Of a stretch of DNA of 64,000 nucleotides, positions 29,779-38,650 are shown piece by piece. The stretch is taken from positions 1 to 64,000 of the forward strand of contig JAWKYG010000002.1 of assembly GCA_041396585.1 (NCBI GenBank), read 5' to 3'. Both the position numbers and the translations under genes were made by a program. Below the pieces are notes generated by a model that was not told where the DNA came from, did not search any database, and saw nothing but the letters and a program-made list of their open reading frames with translations. The DNA comes from JAUIAI01 sp041396585 (GTDB lineage: Bacteria > Pseudomonadota > Gammaproteobacteria > Burkholderiales > Burkholderiaceae_E). The first letter of the stretch is position 1, and the number at the start of each line of letters is the position of its first letter.

Positions 29779-30690
29779 ATGATGTCCCATCCTCTCATGG
29801 CAATCGAATCCGGCGCAGCACGGCCCGATACCGGCCGTCGCGCTTTTGGCGCCGGTCTGTTGGGCCTGGCCGGGCGGGCTGCCCTGAGCGGGCCCGCCGG
29901 CTTCGCGTCATGGTGCTTCGGCGCCATGGCGTGGCTGCCGGCAAGATCGGCGCGGGCGCAGGGCGAGGGTGCCAGGGTGGCGCTGGTCATCGGCAATGCC
30001 GATTATCGTGTCGCGCCGTTGAGCAACCCGGTCAATGATGCCCGCCTGGTGTCGGCGACCTTGCAGGATCTGGGCTTCAATGTCCTGCTGCTCGAGAACG
30101 GCTCGCTCAATGAGATGGTCGATGCGCTGCGTCAATGGCTGATCGCCTCGCGTCGGGCGAGCGTGCGTGCCTTTTATTTCGCCGGTCATGGCACGCAGTT
30201 TCGGGGTCGCAATTATCTGGTGCCGGTCGACATGGCCATTACCAGCGAACAGGAACTCGACCGCCGCGCGCTGGTGCTGGCCGATGTCGTCGACGCGGTT
30301 TCGCAGCAGCGTGAAGGCGTCAATTTCGTGATCATCGACGCCTGTCGAACCGCGCCCAATCTGCTGCTCGGTCGCCGCACCCGCAGCCTCGAGAATCCGC
30401 CGCCGCCCGGGTTTACGCCCCAGGAGGCGCCGCGCGGGACGGTGGTCGCGTTCTCCACCTCGCCAGGGGCGCTTGCCGCCGATGGTGTCGGTGAACGCAA
30501 CAGTGTGTTCACGAAGGCGCTGGCGCGCCAGCTTCGGCAACCCGGCCTGCCGGTGGAGTCGCTGTTCAAGCGGGTGCGCGTCTCGGTGATGCGCGAGACC
30601 GGCAATGCCCAGGTACCCTGGGAGAGCAGTTCGCTGGTCGGGGAATTCTGCTTCCGGCCCAACCCCGACGGGCGTTGCGTGCCGGGGTAG
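29779..30690 (+). CDS. Exported caspase-like protease (peptidase C14 family)
   Basis: A roughly 303-residue protein. ATG 29779 has a GGAG site 6 nt upstream; a TTG at 29764 is less likely. An RR-containing N-terminal stretch (RRAFGAGLLGLAG) suggests a Tat-type signal. The caspase domain begins RVALVIGNADYRVAPLSNPV. The dyad is His in YFAGHGTQ and Cys in IIDACRTAP, both present. It is the last gene of the sigma/anti-sigma set. One hypothesis is that it cleaves the anti-sigma factor or reacts to envelope stress. Bacterial orthocaspases usually cut after Arg/Lys. Confidence 0.85.
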   Translation: MMSHPLMAIESGAARPDTGRRAFGAGLLGLAGRAALSGPAGFASWCFGAMAWLPARSARAQGEGARVALVIGNADYRVAPLSNPVNDARLVSATLQDLGFNVLLLENGSLNEMVDALRQWLIASRRASVRAFYFAGHGTQFRGRNYLVPVDMAITSEQELDRRALVLADVVDAVSQQREGVNFVIIDACRTAPNLLLGRRTRSLENPPPPGFTPQEAPRGTVVAFSTSPGALAADGVGERNSVFTKALARQLRQPGLPVESLFKRVRVSVMRETGNAQVPWESSSLVGEFCFRPNPDGRCVPG

Positions 30691-30978
30691 TGTGCCGTTT
30701 CGAGCCGGGCTGATGTGCCGTTTCAAACCGGCAAACTGGCGCGAAGATCTGCTCGGCAGGTTAGCCTGTGCGCGAGCATCCTCCTGATTCGCAGACTGAC
30801 CCGGATGGCGATGTCCATCCCGCATCGGATCCGCACCGCGCGGATGCGTGCGTTTGCGCCTGGTGCGGGGCAAGGGGCGGGGCAAGGGGCGGGGCGGCCC
30901 GGCTGCGATCGCAGCCAATGGCCGCGAGCCGTCTGATGGACGTAAGATATCGTTTCGACACATCACTCGGAGACCCCC

Positions 30979-32129
30979 ATGCCCGGCCTGAATTCGGCCG
31001 TCGATCCCGACGGCCTGCTCGAGTATTCGGTGGTCTTCACGGATCGCGCGTTGAACCATATGTCGCGCCGGTTCCAGCAGGTGATGGGCGATCTGGGCAC
31101 CGTGCTGCGCGAAGCGTATTCGGCGCACGCCGTGGCGATCGTTCCCGGTGGCGGCACCTATGGCATGGAAGCGGTCGCCCGGCAGTTCGGCACCGATCGT
31201 CATTGCCTGGTGTTGCGCAATGGCTGGTTCAGCTTTCGCTGGTCCGAGATCTTCGCCATGGGGCGCATCCCGTCGCGCGAGACGATCCTGATGGCCCGGC
31301 AGACCCAGCCCGGGTCGCAGGCGCCGTTCACGCCCGCGCCACTGCAGGAAGTGATCGAAACCATCCGCCGTGAGCGCCCGGACGTGGTGTTCGCCCCGCA
31401 TGTGGAAACCGCATCCGGAATGATCCTCCCGGACGACTATCTGCGCGCGGTCACCGAGGCCACGCACGAGGTGGGCGGCTTGTTCGTTCTCGACTGTATT
31501 GCCTCAGGCACTGTCTGGGTCGATATGCGGGCGCTGGGCGTCGACGTCTTGATCTCCGCGCCGCAAAAGGGCTGGAGCGGCCCGCCGTGTGCGGCTCTGG
31601 TGATGCTTTCGGAGCTTGCCGAGGCGCGGCTGGCCGAGACCACGAGCACCAGCTATGCCTGCGATCTCAAGCGCTGGCGCGGCATCATGAAGGCCTATGA
31701 GGCCGGTGGCCATGCCTATCACGCCACCATGCCCACGGATGCGCTGACCCGCGTGCGCGATGCGACTGCTCGATACGCGCGCTTTCGGGCTGGCCCAGGC
31801 CACCGAGGCGCAATGGACTTTGGGCCGGCGGGTGCGCGCCATGCTGGGCGAGTTCGGCTATCGCAGCGTGGCCGCGGAAGGTTTTCAGGCGCCCGGGGTG
31901 GTGGTCAGCTATACGGATGACCCGGGGCTGCAGACCGGCCGCCGGTCCTCGAGCTGGGGCTGCAGACGGCCGCCGGCGCACCGCTGCGCTGCCAGGAACC
32001 CGAGGGCTCTCCACCTTCCGCCTCGGCCTGTTCGGGCTGGACAAGCTGGCCAACATCGATCGCACCGCGGCCAATCTGCACAAGGCCCTGCAGGTGGTGG
32101 CCGACGAGCGCGCCCGGCGGGCCGCCTGA
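30979..32129 (+). CDS. Class V aminotransferase, alanine-glyoxylate type (frameshifted)
   Basis: A PLP-dependent aminotransferase of about 383 residues. The intact first 260 residues include IVPGGGTYGMEAVARQF, PHVETASGMILPDDYL, FVLDCIASG and the Schiff-base lysine in LISAPQKGWSGPP. After DALTRVRDA (about 31765) the sequence continues in another frame (AFGLAQATEAQWTLGRRVRA to GFQAPGVVVSYTDDPGLQTG), shifts again near 31925-31990, and ends with FRLGLFGLDKLANIDRTAAN and a TGA at 32127-32129. The span is 3n+2. It is probably a single transcription unit and ends facing the curlin-like locus. Confidence 0.75.
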
Positions 32130-32177
32130 GGCGCAGGCCCACGTCAAGCTGCCGGGCCGTCACCGCCGCGCCCGGAT

Positions 32178-32207
32178 ACACAAAGGGCCCCAACGGGGCC
32201 CTTGTGT
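32178..32207. terminator. Hairpin between aminotransferase and curlin-like gene
   Basis: The stem GGGCCCC/GGGGCCC is extended by ACACAA/TTGTGT with one bulged A. It lies 49 nt after the aminotransferase stop and downstream of the convergent curlin-like gene, so it could end transcription from both sides. Confidence 0.55.
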
Positions 32208-32237
32208 ACTTCGGCAGGCTCACACCCAGACATGAAA

Positions 32238-32263
32238 CCGGCGGGAGCCTTCGCTCCCGCCGG
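32238..32263 (-). terminator. 3' hairpin of curlin-like gene 1 (copy shared with gene 2)
   Basis: An 11-bp perfect stem CCGGCGGGAGC/GCTCCCGCCGG with loop CTTC, 28 nt after the curlin-like stop. Nearly the same hairpin (CCGGCGGGAG/CTCCCGCCGG) follows the paralogue at 37953-37979. Confidence 0.6.
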
Positions 32264-32290
32264 CGGTTGATTACCTCAGGGTCAGGGGGC

Positions 32291-32928
32291 TTACTGGTGG
32301 TGCCGACCTTCATGCCCTGCGCGTTGTTGCTGCCGCCGCTCTGGGTCTGAACCACGTTGCGGGCGGTGACGTCCACCTTGCCGCGACCCTTGGCCTCGCC
32401 GATCGTCAGCACTTGCTTGTTGCGGGCGCCGCCGGCCTGGGACTGGCGCACATTCGCGACAGTGGCCTTCACATCGCCGCGACCGCTGGCCTTACCAATC
32501 GTCGCGATCTGCGTGTTGCCGCGACCGCCACGCTGGTCCTGGGTGACATTGCGGGCCTTGACATCCACCTTACCGGCGCCGCTTGCTTTGCCGATGGTCA
32601 GATCCTGCTTGTTGCCCCGGCCGCCGGCCTGGCCCTGACGAATGTTGGTGGCGTTGACCTTCACGTCGGAGCGGCCGCTGCCCTGACCGATCGTGAGGTT
32701 CTGGCTGCTGCTGCGGCCGCCGGACTGGGTCTGGCGAACGCGGTTGGCCCTGACGTCGACCTTGGCCTGGCCCGAGGCCGCGCCGATCGTCGCGTCCTGC
32801 GTGTTGCTCGCGCCCGACTGGCTCTGTGTGGCGTTTCTGAGATCGACGGTGGCCTTGGGCTGGGCCATCGCGGAGGCGGCGAAAAGACCGGTGATGGCGG
32901 CGGCGATCAGGATTTTGCTGGCGTTCAT
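32291..32928 (-). CDS. Curlin-like secreted repeat protein, paralogue 1
   Basis: About 212 residues: a signal peptide (ILIAAAITGLFAASAMA) followed by about six 32-residue repeats with the pattern VxQxQxGGxxNxQxLxIGxxxGxxxVxVxAxN (for example IRQGQAGGRGNKQDLTIG). The spaced Gln/Gly/Asn recall curlin amyloid repeats, so a beta-solenoid fibre subunit is inferred. The frame should end KVGTTK at TAA 32291-32293, as in paralogue 2. One A is missing just before, so an uncorrected frame reads on into downstream DNA. The GC-rich repeats make exact bases less certain. Confidence 0.75.
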
Positions 32929-32979
32929 GTGAGGCTCCTAGGCGGGAAATCGGTGATTTCGGGTGAGACGTGAATGGGT

Positions 32980-33024
32980 AAGAGCTTCGGTTGTGGCACT
33001 GTTGCCGTGTCGTGCGCTCTTGGT
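32980..33024 (-). promoter_or_regulatory. Conserved upstream element of curlin-like paralogue 1
   Basis: The block holding AAGAGC on the minus strand, CGCACGACACGG and, about 20 nt later, GCTCTTA is shared with the region before paralogue 2 (38703-38749), while surrounding sequence differs. AAGAGC/GCTCTT can pair as a stem. It could be a leader structure or a regulator site. Confidence 0.55.
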
Positions 33025-33164
33025 AATGAGTCACCGCGCATCACCGATCGGTTCACAGGAAATGCGACTTTTCCAAAAAAAAAAGATTGCGCGGCCGCCG
33101 ACGGCTCGCATGGCCGCTTGCCCTGAATCGACGCCGATCGCCCGCACCATCACCACCAGGCAAA

Positions 33165-33190
33165 GAAAAAGGCCCGTGATCACGGGCCTT
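33165..33190 (-). terminator. Terminator after the OmpA-domain gene
   Basis: On the minus strand the self-complementary stem AAGGCCCGTGATCACGGGCC is followed by a T-rich tail (TTTTTC). It lies about 40 nt beyond the OmpA stop and separates that operon from curlin-like gene 1. Confidence 0.8.
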
Positions 33191-33228
33191 GGATCATCCG
33201 AGGGCGGGCCGCGGGGCCCGTCCCGGGC

Positions 33229-33927
33229 TCAGCCGCTGACGCGAAACTGCACGCGGCGATTGGTGCCATCGACGGGGGAGGTACCCGGCAGCGGCTCATT
33301 GGGCCCTTGCCCTGCAGTTGCAGGCGGGTGGGCTCGATGCCGAACTGCTCGACCAGCATCCGATAGACACCCATCGCGCGCTCCCATGACAGCACCATGT
33401 TGCGCTGATAGCTGCCGGTGGCATCGGTGTGGCCCTCGATCACCAGGCTCATGCCCGGATCCGTCTGCAGGACCTCTGCCACCGATCGGATGAATCCGTA
33501 GGAGTCGGGTTCGACCCGGGCGCTGCCCGCGGCGAAATTGATCGGCATGCCGGCCGCCGGGGCGCTGCCCGAATAGCCGAGAGCCTGCTCGGTCGGCGCA
33601 TTGGCGGTTCGCGCTGCGGCGCTCGGTTGCGCATTGTTTGCGGGCAGACCCTGCTGCTCTCCAGACGATGCCGCGGGTACGCACACCGCTGGGCCGCAGC
33701 AGATCCCGGCCTGCGGTGCCGCCTGCGGCGCCGTTGGTGCAGGCATGGCGGCGGGCGCGCCGCCTTGCAGTGCGCGGCGCGAGCCCGCTGCGCTCGGCGG
33801 CTTGCTGGAAGATCGACCGGCGCGGCTGCCGGCAGGACATGGACCATCAGGCCGGCCAGCGCAAGGGCGCTCAGCACGGGCTTGATCGCCGGCCGCAGGG
33901 ACTTCTGACTCTGGTTGACTTATTCAT
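33229..33927 (-). CDS. OmpA-domain outer-membrane protein (frameshifted)
   Basis: A start at 33925-33927 gives MNKST. After an apparent missing base, the signal-like LSALALAGLMVHVLPAAAP follows. The OmpA/MotB peptidoglycan-binding domain is clear: INFAAGSARVEPDSYGFIRS, LVIEGHTDATGSYQRNMVLS (with the peptidoglycan-binding Asp) and ERAMGVYRMLVEQFGI. The end changes frame at about 33300, so that LQLQGKGPNEPLPG continues with TSPVDGTNRRVQFRVSG. It probably links the curlin-like apparatus to the cell wall. The middle (Ala/Pro-rich) is low complexity, and its exact frame is uncertain. Confidence 0.7.
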
Positions 33928-34020
33928 TTGACTGACTCCGCTGGGTTGCCGACCAAAGGCTTGGCGATGGTCGTAGGTACTGATGAGTCGTGCATGCTGG
34001 CTCATGGGTTCAATCCGGCA

Positions 34021-34857
34021 TCAACGATTGCCGATTCTCACCTTGTTCGTCTGGCCGAATCCGAAGCCTGGCCCTGGACCACACCACCGACCGACACATT
34101 GGTGGTGCCGCCGGAGTTATTGTTGCCGATTTCGACGCTCTGGTTGTTCATGGCGCCGGCTCCGGCCCTGCACGATCGTGCCGACCCGCACATTGGAGCG
34201 CCCGTTACCCGAGGTGTTACCGACCTCGACCTTCTGGCGATTCATGGCGCCGGCCTGCAGCTGGTTCACGCTGCCGATCGAGACATTCGATCGACCGGTG
34301 TCCTTGGCATTGCCGATCTTGGTGGACTGGGTGTTGAGCGCGCCGGCTCCGCACCTGGTTGACGCTGCCCACACTGACCCGGAGTTGCCCCCGGCCACTG
34401 ACATTGCCGATCTCGAGCTCCTGCCGGTTCAGCGCGCCGGCCTGGGTCTGGTTGATTGCGCCGATGTTGACCTTGGTTTTGCCGCCATCGGCATTGCCGA
34501 TCTTGGCCGACTGGCTGTTGAGCGCGCCGGCCTGCTGCTGACCGATGAAGCCGGCATTGACCTCAGAGCGGCCGCGCCCCTTGACGTTGCCGACCTCGAG
34601 CTGCTGTGCTGCGCGGCGCCGATCTGCGACTGGTTCACAGTGCCCAGCCGTACACGCGTGCCAGCCGGCACCGGTGGTATTGCCGATGTCTGCCTGCTGT
34701 CGTGAAGCCGATCCAGACTGGGTCTGGTGTAGCCTTGTTGATCGTGGTGTTAGCCGCCCGATTGCGCGAATGTGCCTGAGCCGATCACGCTCAGCGCGAT
34801 CGCCAGGGCGATCCGATGCAGCTTGGCACCACGGGGAAGGGGGTAATGGGTGCTCAT
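34021..34857 (-). CDS. Secreted 31-residue-repeat protein, third curlin-like member (heavily frameshifted)
   Basis: The N-terminus MSTHYPLPRGAKLHRIALAI continues into a signal peptide ending GSGTFAQ. At least seven repeats of about 31 residues then follow, spread over different frames: QIGAAQ, IGQQQAGALNSQSAKIGNAD, INQTQAGALNRQELEIGNVS, VNQLQAGAMNRQKVEVGNTS and finally GQTNKVRIGNR before TGA 34021-34023. The consensus is xNQxQAGAxNxQxxxIGN. It differs from the other two curlin-like proteins but shares the Gln/Gly/Asn spacing. It contains at least four frame changes (near 34745, 34650, 34350 and 34170), so the protein needs resequencing. It lies between the GIN-domain and OmpA genes. Confidence 0.6.
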
Positions 34858-34881
34858 GAGATTGCCTGTCCGTCTGGCTGT

Positions 34882-35587
34882 TTATTCGGGGTCGACCGAG
34901 CCGGCGCCACGAATCTGGGATTTGACCTGCGGATTGCCCATAGACCAGACTCGCCGCATCATCGACCGTCACGGTCAGGCGGGAATCTGCTGATACCAAG
35001 GCATCGGCACTGCCATGAAGCTTGGCCTGAACCTCCTTGCCTGCCAGTTCACTGCCATCGAAATGCGTGGCATCCGTGAGCGTCAGGCTTTGCAGGGCTG
35101 GCCGTTCCACTGGCACGCACGTCCGCGCTTCCTGTATGTCGAGCGTGAGTGCCTCGAGGTTCAATTCGGCCAGCGCGAGGCTGGCACTGTCCTGCACCCA
35201 GACGCTGAGACGCGGAGCCGTCGGGCCACCGACCTGGACATCGGCCGTGCCCAGCACCCGCAATTCGCCAAGCGGGCCCGCGGTGATCGTGATGATGATC
35301 GGCTTCTGGGTCTGGAACGACCCGACCACCGAGACGTCGATCTCGTGATCCTTGATCTCGGCACGGATCTTGTCGCGGACTTTGGGCTCGGCCTGGATGT
35401 CCACCGCGGCGGTGTCGCCGCGGCGGATCCGGACCTCTGCCGGGACATCGATCCGGACTCGCCAGGTCTGCCTGGCGCCAGCCGCCTTCGGCTGGTCGGC
35501 CGCGGCCGCGGCCCCGGTCATCAGCGGCCCCGCCATGGCCAGAACCGAGCCGGTGAGGGCCAGCCAGCGGCGGCGCGGCCTATCCAC
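34882..35587 (-). CDS. Secreted GIN-domain (DUF2807-like) protein (frameshifted at the end)
   Basis: A signal peptide (LALTGSVLAMAGPLMTGAAA) is followed by a beta-helical GIN/putative auto-transporter-adhesin head domain: RIDVPAEVRIRRGDTAAV, LGELRVLGTADVQV, LHGSADALVSADSRLTVTVD. The family terminal motif YGNPQVKSQIRGAGSVDPE is reached only after removing one extra G near 34950, and the span is 3n+1. GTG at 35585-35587 is the likely start, overlapping the previous stop by 8 nt. It may help surface assembly of the repeat proteins, which is inference from neighbourhood. Confidence 0.7.
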
Positions 35588-35894
35588 CGGTGTGCTCCAG
35601 GATGCAGAAGCCATCCTTGAGATCGAACAGCTGGATCGACCGGCCGGATCCCGCCTTGAACACCGCAGCGATGGTCTCGGATTTGGACGGCTCGACACCC
35701 GCGCTCTCGAAGACCATCTTGCCCTGTTGATAGCAGCGCAGCGAACTGTCGGTGCCGCGGTCGACCACTCGGGCCATCGATTCCACCTTGGTGGGTTTGG
35801 TGCGCTTCTTGCCGTCCTCGATGCCCGCGCTCGAGGCGGCGCAGAAGGAGAGCGCCAGCGCGCCGGCCAACAGCTTTTTACTGGACGTTGACAT
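35580..35894 (-). CDS. Small secreted protein of the curlin-like locus
   Basis: 104 residues with a signal peptide (KKLLAGALALSFCAASSAG) and about 80 mature residues with two Cys (SLRCYQQ and GFCILEHTG) that may form a disulphide. I do not recognise the family. Its place directly behind the CsgG-like gene (17-nt overlap) is where a CsgF/CsgE-like accessory factor would be expected, but no similarity to those is evident. Confidence 0.7.
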   Translation of the reverse strand: MSTSSKKLLAGALALSFCAASSAGIEDGKKRTKPTKVESMARVVDRGTDSSLRCYQQGKMVFESAGVEPSKSETIAAVFKAGSGRSIQLFDLKDGFCILEHTGG

Positions 35895-37490
35895 CGTAGA
35901 CTCCTACGCCGAACCCGGGGCCGGCCACGTTGCGGAAGGCCGAGGTGAGTTCATCGGTACTGCCAACCGATGAAACCGCCTCGAGGGGAGCATTGCCCAG
36001 CGGCTGAAGCGCGGCGAAACAGGCGATCGATTCGCGGGCGCCGGTGGGGCTGGCGACAAAGGTGAAGGGAAGGTCACCGGGGAACTGCAGGCGTGTACCA
36101 CCAGGCACCGCCGGATTGGACTGAACCGGGTTCGGGAAGAACTGGTTTACCTGGCGACGCTCATCGAGCAGATAGCAGTACAGGTAGCTGTCGCTGTCCA
36201 CCGCGACATCGACCTTGAACGGCTGACCACGCTTATAACTGGTGTTCGGGCCCTGTTCGCCGCCCACGTAGACCAGAGGCAGACGGTTACCGCCATCCCC
36301 CGAGGGCGCGGCATTGGCCACCTGCGCCGGCGGCGCCTGTTGGGCAAGTGCCGGAGCCGGGTTTTCGGCCAGGAGCTTCTGGGCCACGACCTGCGCCTTG
36401 GCATGATCGGTACGCAGATACTCGCGGAAGAAATCGAAATCGAGCTCGGTCGACGCCTTGCGACCCATGGCCTGCTGGTAGATGGAGACCGCGTGCAGCA
36501 GCGCGTCATCGATCTGGCCGTTGACCTGGCCGGCGTAGATCCCGCGGGCTCGCATCTGCTGCTGCAGGTAGGCGATCAGCGAGACCGGGTCGGCGGCCAT
36601 GGTTTCCCACCAGTCGGTGATCTCGGCCTGCACGCCCGGTTCTTTGTCGGTGGCGCCCAGGCAGGTCCAATACGGGATCTTGGTCAGCTTGCCGAATAAC
36701 TCGATCGTGGCCAGCTCCGAGAGCGTGCGCAGCGCCTGCGCCGTGCCCTCGCTGCGGGCCAGCGTGAAGCTGAAATTGACCCCGAACTTGCGCGTGTTGA
36801 CCTCGCCGTCGGCGCCTTCGCCCTGTTTCATGACCAGTACGGAGTTCTTGGACGTGGCGCCGGGGATCAGCTCGAGACTCTGCGTGCCGATCACGCTCAG
36901 ATCGAGTGCCAGTACCGAGGCCGATCCCTGTGCGGCGACGCCGGCGCTGAACACACCGATGCCGATGCCCGCGTCGCCCTGCTTGCGGGCCACGTTGTCG
37001 TCGAACTGGGAAACCGAACCGCGGATCGCGAAGTCGGGCGGATTCTCGAGTGCCTGTGCCCTGGAGTGCAGGCCGATCACGGCACCGAGCGTGGCATCAC
37101 CGACGCTGAAGGCCACCAGACGCACCGCGCGGCTGCGGCGGGTCATTTGCGAGACCGCCGAGATGATCATGTCCTTGCCACTGGCGCTGACCTTGCGCGT
37201 GGCATCGGGATGTCCTCGATCAGCACGGACAGATCACTGACCCCGTAGGTCAGGAACATGAAATCCATGCAGCGTAGCGCGGGGCCGAAGCCGGTGCGAT
37301 TCTGCTGCGGCGCGTTCGACAGGCTCGCACGCGTCGCGTCGGCCCGTTTGGCGACATCTTTGTCGTAGTCGGTTACGGGGGCGGTCGCCGCGCAGGCCGC
37401 CAGCGAGGCGGTCAGGGCGAGGCCGGCCATACGCCTGCCCAGACGGGGCAGGGCACTGGCCGCGGACGATTGGGAGCACTGCGGTTTCAT
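35878..37490 (-). CDS. CsgG-like outer-membrane lipoprotein with C-terminal DUF4384 (frameshifted)
   Basis: The N-terminal lipobox (GLALTASLAAC) is followed by a CsgG/HfaB-type secretion-channel domain (FLTYGVSDLSVLIEDIPDAT, DMIISAVSQMTRRSRAVRLV, FAIRGSVSQFDDN, LALDLSVIGTQSLELIPGAT). A peptidoglycan-binding-like helix set (MRARGIYAGQVNGQIDDALL) and a C-terminal DUF4384 domain (DVAVDSDSYLYCYLLDERRQ, VNQFFPNPVQ) come next. The two frames meet at a G run, 37207-37209 (C run on the coding strand): one more C yields EDIPDATRKVSASG. The span is 3n+2. CsgG forms the outer-membrane pore that exports curlin subunits, so this is the likely exit channel for the repeat proteins here. Confidence 0.8.
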
Positions 37491-37524
37491 AGCGGGAATC
37501 TCACTGATGATGGCGATCGGGGGC

Positions 37525-37845
37525 TCAGCGGCAGTTGGCGGTGTTGAAAATGTTGCCGGTGACGATCACGGTCTGATTACGCGGATTGATACGGCCGCGG
37601 GCGGAGTCGTCCTGCTGATTGCCGATGTTGACACTGCCGCAATCATCGCCGCTGCCACCCCCGCTGCCATCTCGCTGCAGCCGGTTCGGGCCGCGCTGAC
37701 GGATTTTCTCACGGGCCACCTTGGCCGTATCTCCCGGCTCCATGTCGACGATCTCGGAGGAAGCGGCCAGGCTGATCGACGGTCCGGTGGCGATGGCCAG
37801 GCCGATCAGGCAAGCCGCCAGGGAGGCGCTAGTGGTTGGTTTCAT
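37525..37845 (-). CDS. Small secreted protein, 106 aa
   Basis: A signal peptide (SLAACLIGLAIATGPSISLA) is followed by a short mature part with two Cys and a curlin-like tail: CGSVNIGNQQDD, then NQTVIVTGNIFNTANC. A GGAG site precedes ATG 37843-37845. It lies 35 nt upstream of the CsgG-like gene in the same direction. It might be a minor subunit or nucleator, but that is inference from location and the NIGN pattern. Confidence 0.7.
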   Translation of the reverse strand: MKPTTSASLAACLIGLAIATGPSISLAASSEIVDMEPGDTAKVAREKIRQRGPNRLQRDGSGGGSGDDCGSVNIGNQQDDSARGRINPRNQTVIVTGNIFNTANCR

Positions 37846-37920
37846 GATCGAGCACTCCTGCACTGGATGATGGGTAAGGTTTGACGGGAAACGCGACCGG
37901 AGGGTCATCCGTCGACCCGG

Positions 37921-37979
37921 TTGCATAAAGAGACCGTTGTCCCCTTATGCAACCGGCGGGAGGTTTTCGCTCCCGCCGG
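37921..37979 (-). terminator. 3' hairpins of curlin-like gene 2
   Basis: Two hairpins lie downstream of the gene: CCGGCGGGAG/CTCCCGCCGG (37953-37979) and then TTGCATAA/TTATGCAA (37921-37952). The first matches the hairpin after paralogue 1, so the duplicated unit includes its 3' end. Confidence 0.6.
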
Positions 37980-38008
37980 CCGGTTATTGCCAGAGATTCA
38001 GGCAGGAT

Positions 38009-38650
38009 TTACTTCGTGGTGCCGACCTTCATGCCCTGCGAGTTGCTGGCACCGCCGCCCTGGGTCTGAACCACGTTGCGCGCGGTGACATCCACCTTGC
38101 CGCGACCCTTGGCCTCACCGATCGTCAGATCCTGCTTGTTGCGGCTGCCACCGGCCTGGCTTTGACGCACGTTGGCGACTTTGGCCTCGACTTCACCGCG
38201 ACCGCTGGCTTTGCCGATCGTCGCGGTCTGCTGGTTGGCACGACCACCACGCTGCGACTGGGTCACATTACGGGCCTTGACATCCACCTTGCCGGCGCCG
38301 GTGGCCTTGCCGATGGTCAGATCCTGCTTGTTGCCGCGGCCGCCGGCCTGGCCCTGACGAATGTTGGTGGCGTTGACCTTCACATCGGAGCGGCCGCTGC
38401 CCTGACCGATCGTGAGGTTCTGCGTGTTGCTGCGGCCGCCGGACTGGGTCTGGCGAACGCCGTTGGCCTTGACGTCGACATTGGCCTGGCGTGAGGCGGC
38501 GCCGATCGTCGCGTCTTGCTTGTTGTTCGCGCCGCCGGACTGGCTCTGCGTGGCGTTCTTGAGATCGACGGTCGCCTTCGGCTGGGCCATCGCGGCGGTG
38601 GCGAACAGGCCGGTGATGGCGGCTGCGATCAGGATCTTGGTGGTTTTCAT
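38009..38650 (-). CDS. Curlin-like secreted repeat protein, paralogue 2
   Basis: A 213-residue intact version. A signal peptide (ILIAAAITGLFATAAMAQ) is followed by six 32-residue repeats (for example VRQTQSGGRSNTQNLTIG, VTQSQRGGRANQQTATIG, VRQSQAGGSRNKQDLTIG) ending GMKVGTTK. Most positions are identical to paralogue 1, so duplication was recent or conversion keeps them alike. Gln, Gly and Asn recur at fixed spacing as in CsgA, suggesting an extracellular amyloid fibre. It heads the locus with the CsgG-like exporter. Confidence 0.8.
   Translation of the reverse strand: MKTTKILIAAAITGLFATAAMAQPKATVDLKNATQSQSGGANNKQDATIGAASRQANVDVKANGVRQTQSGGRSNTQNLTIGQGSGRSDVKVNATNIRQGQAGGRGNKQDLTIGKATGAGKVDVKARNVTQSQRGGRANQQTATIGKASGRGEVEAKVANVRQSQAGGSRNKQDLTIGEAKGRGKVDVTARNVVQTQGGGASNSQGMKVGTTK

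Noticed and set aside
29908..31467. A minus-strand frame spanning the caspase and aminotransferase genes
   Set aside because: It crosses two well-supported plus-strand genes and their intergenic region, with no domain.
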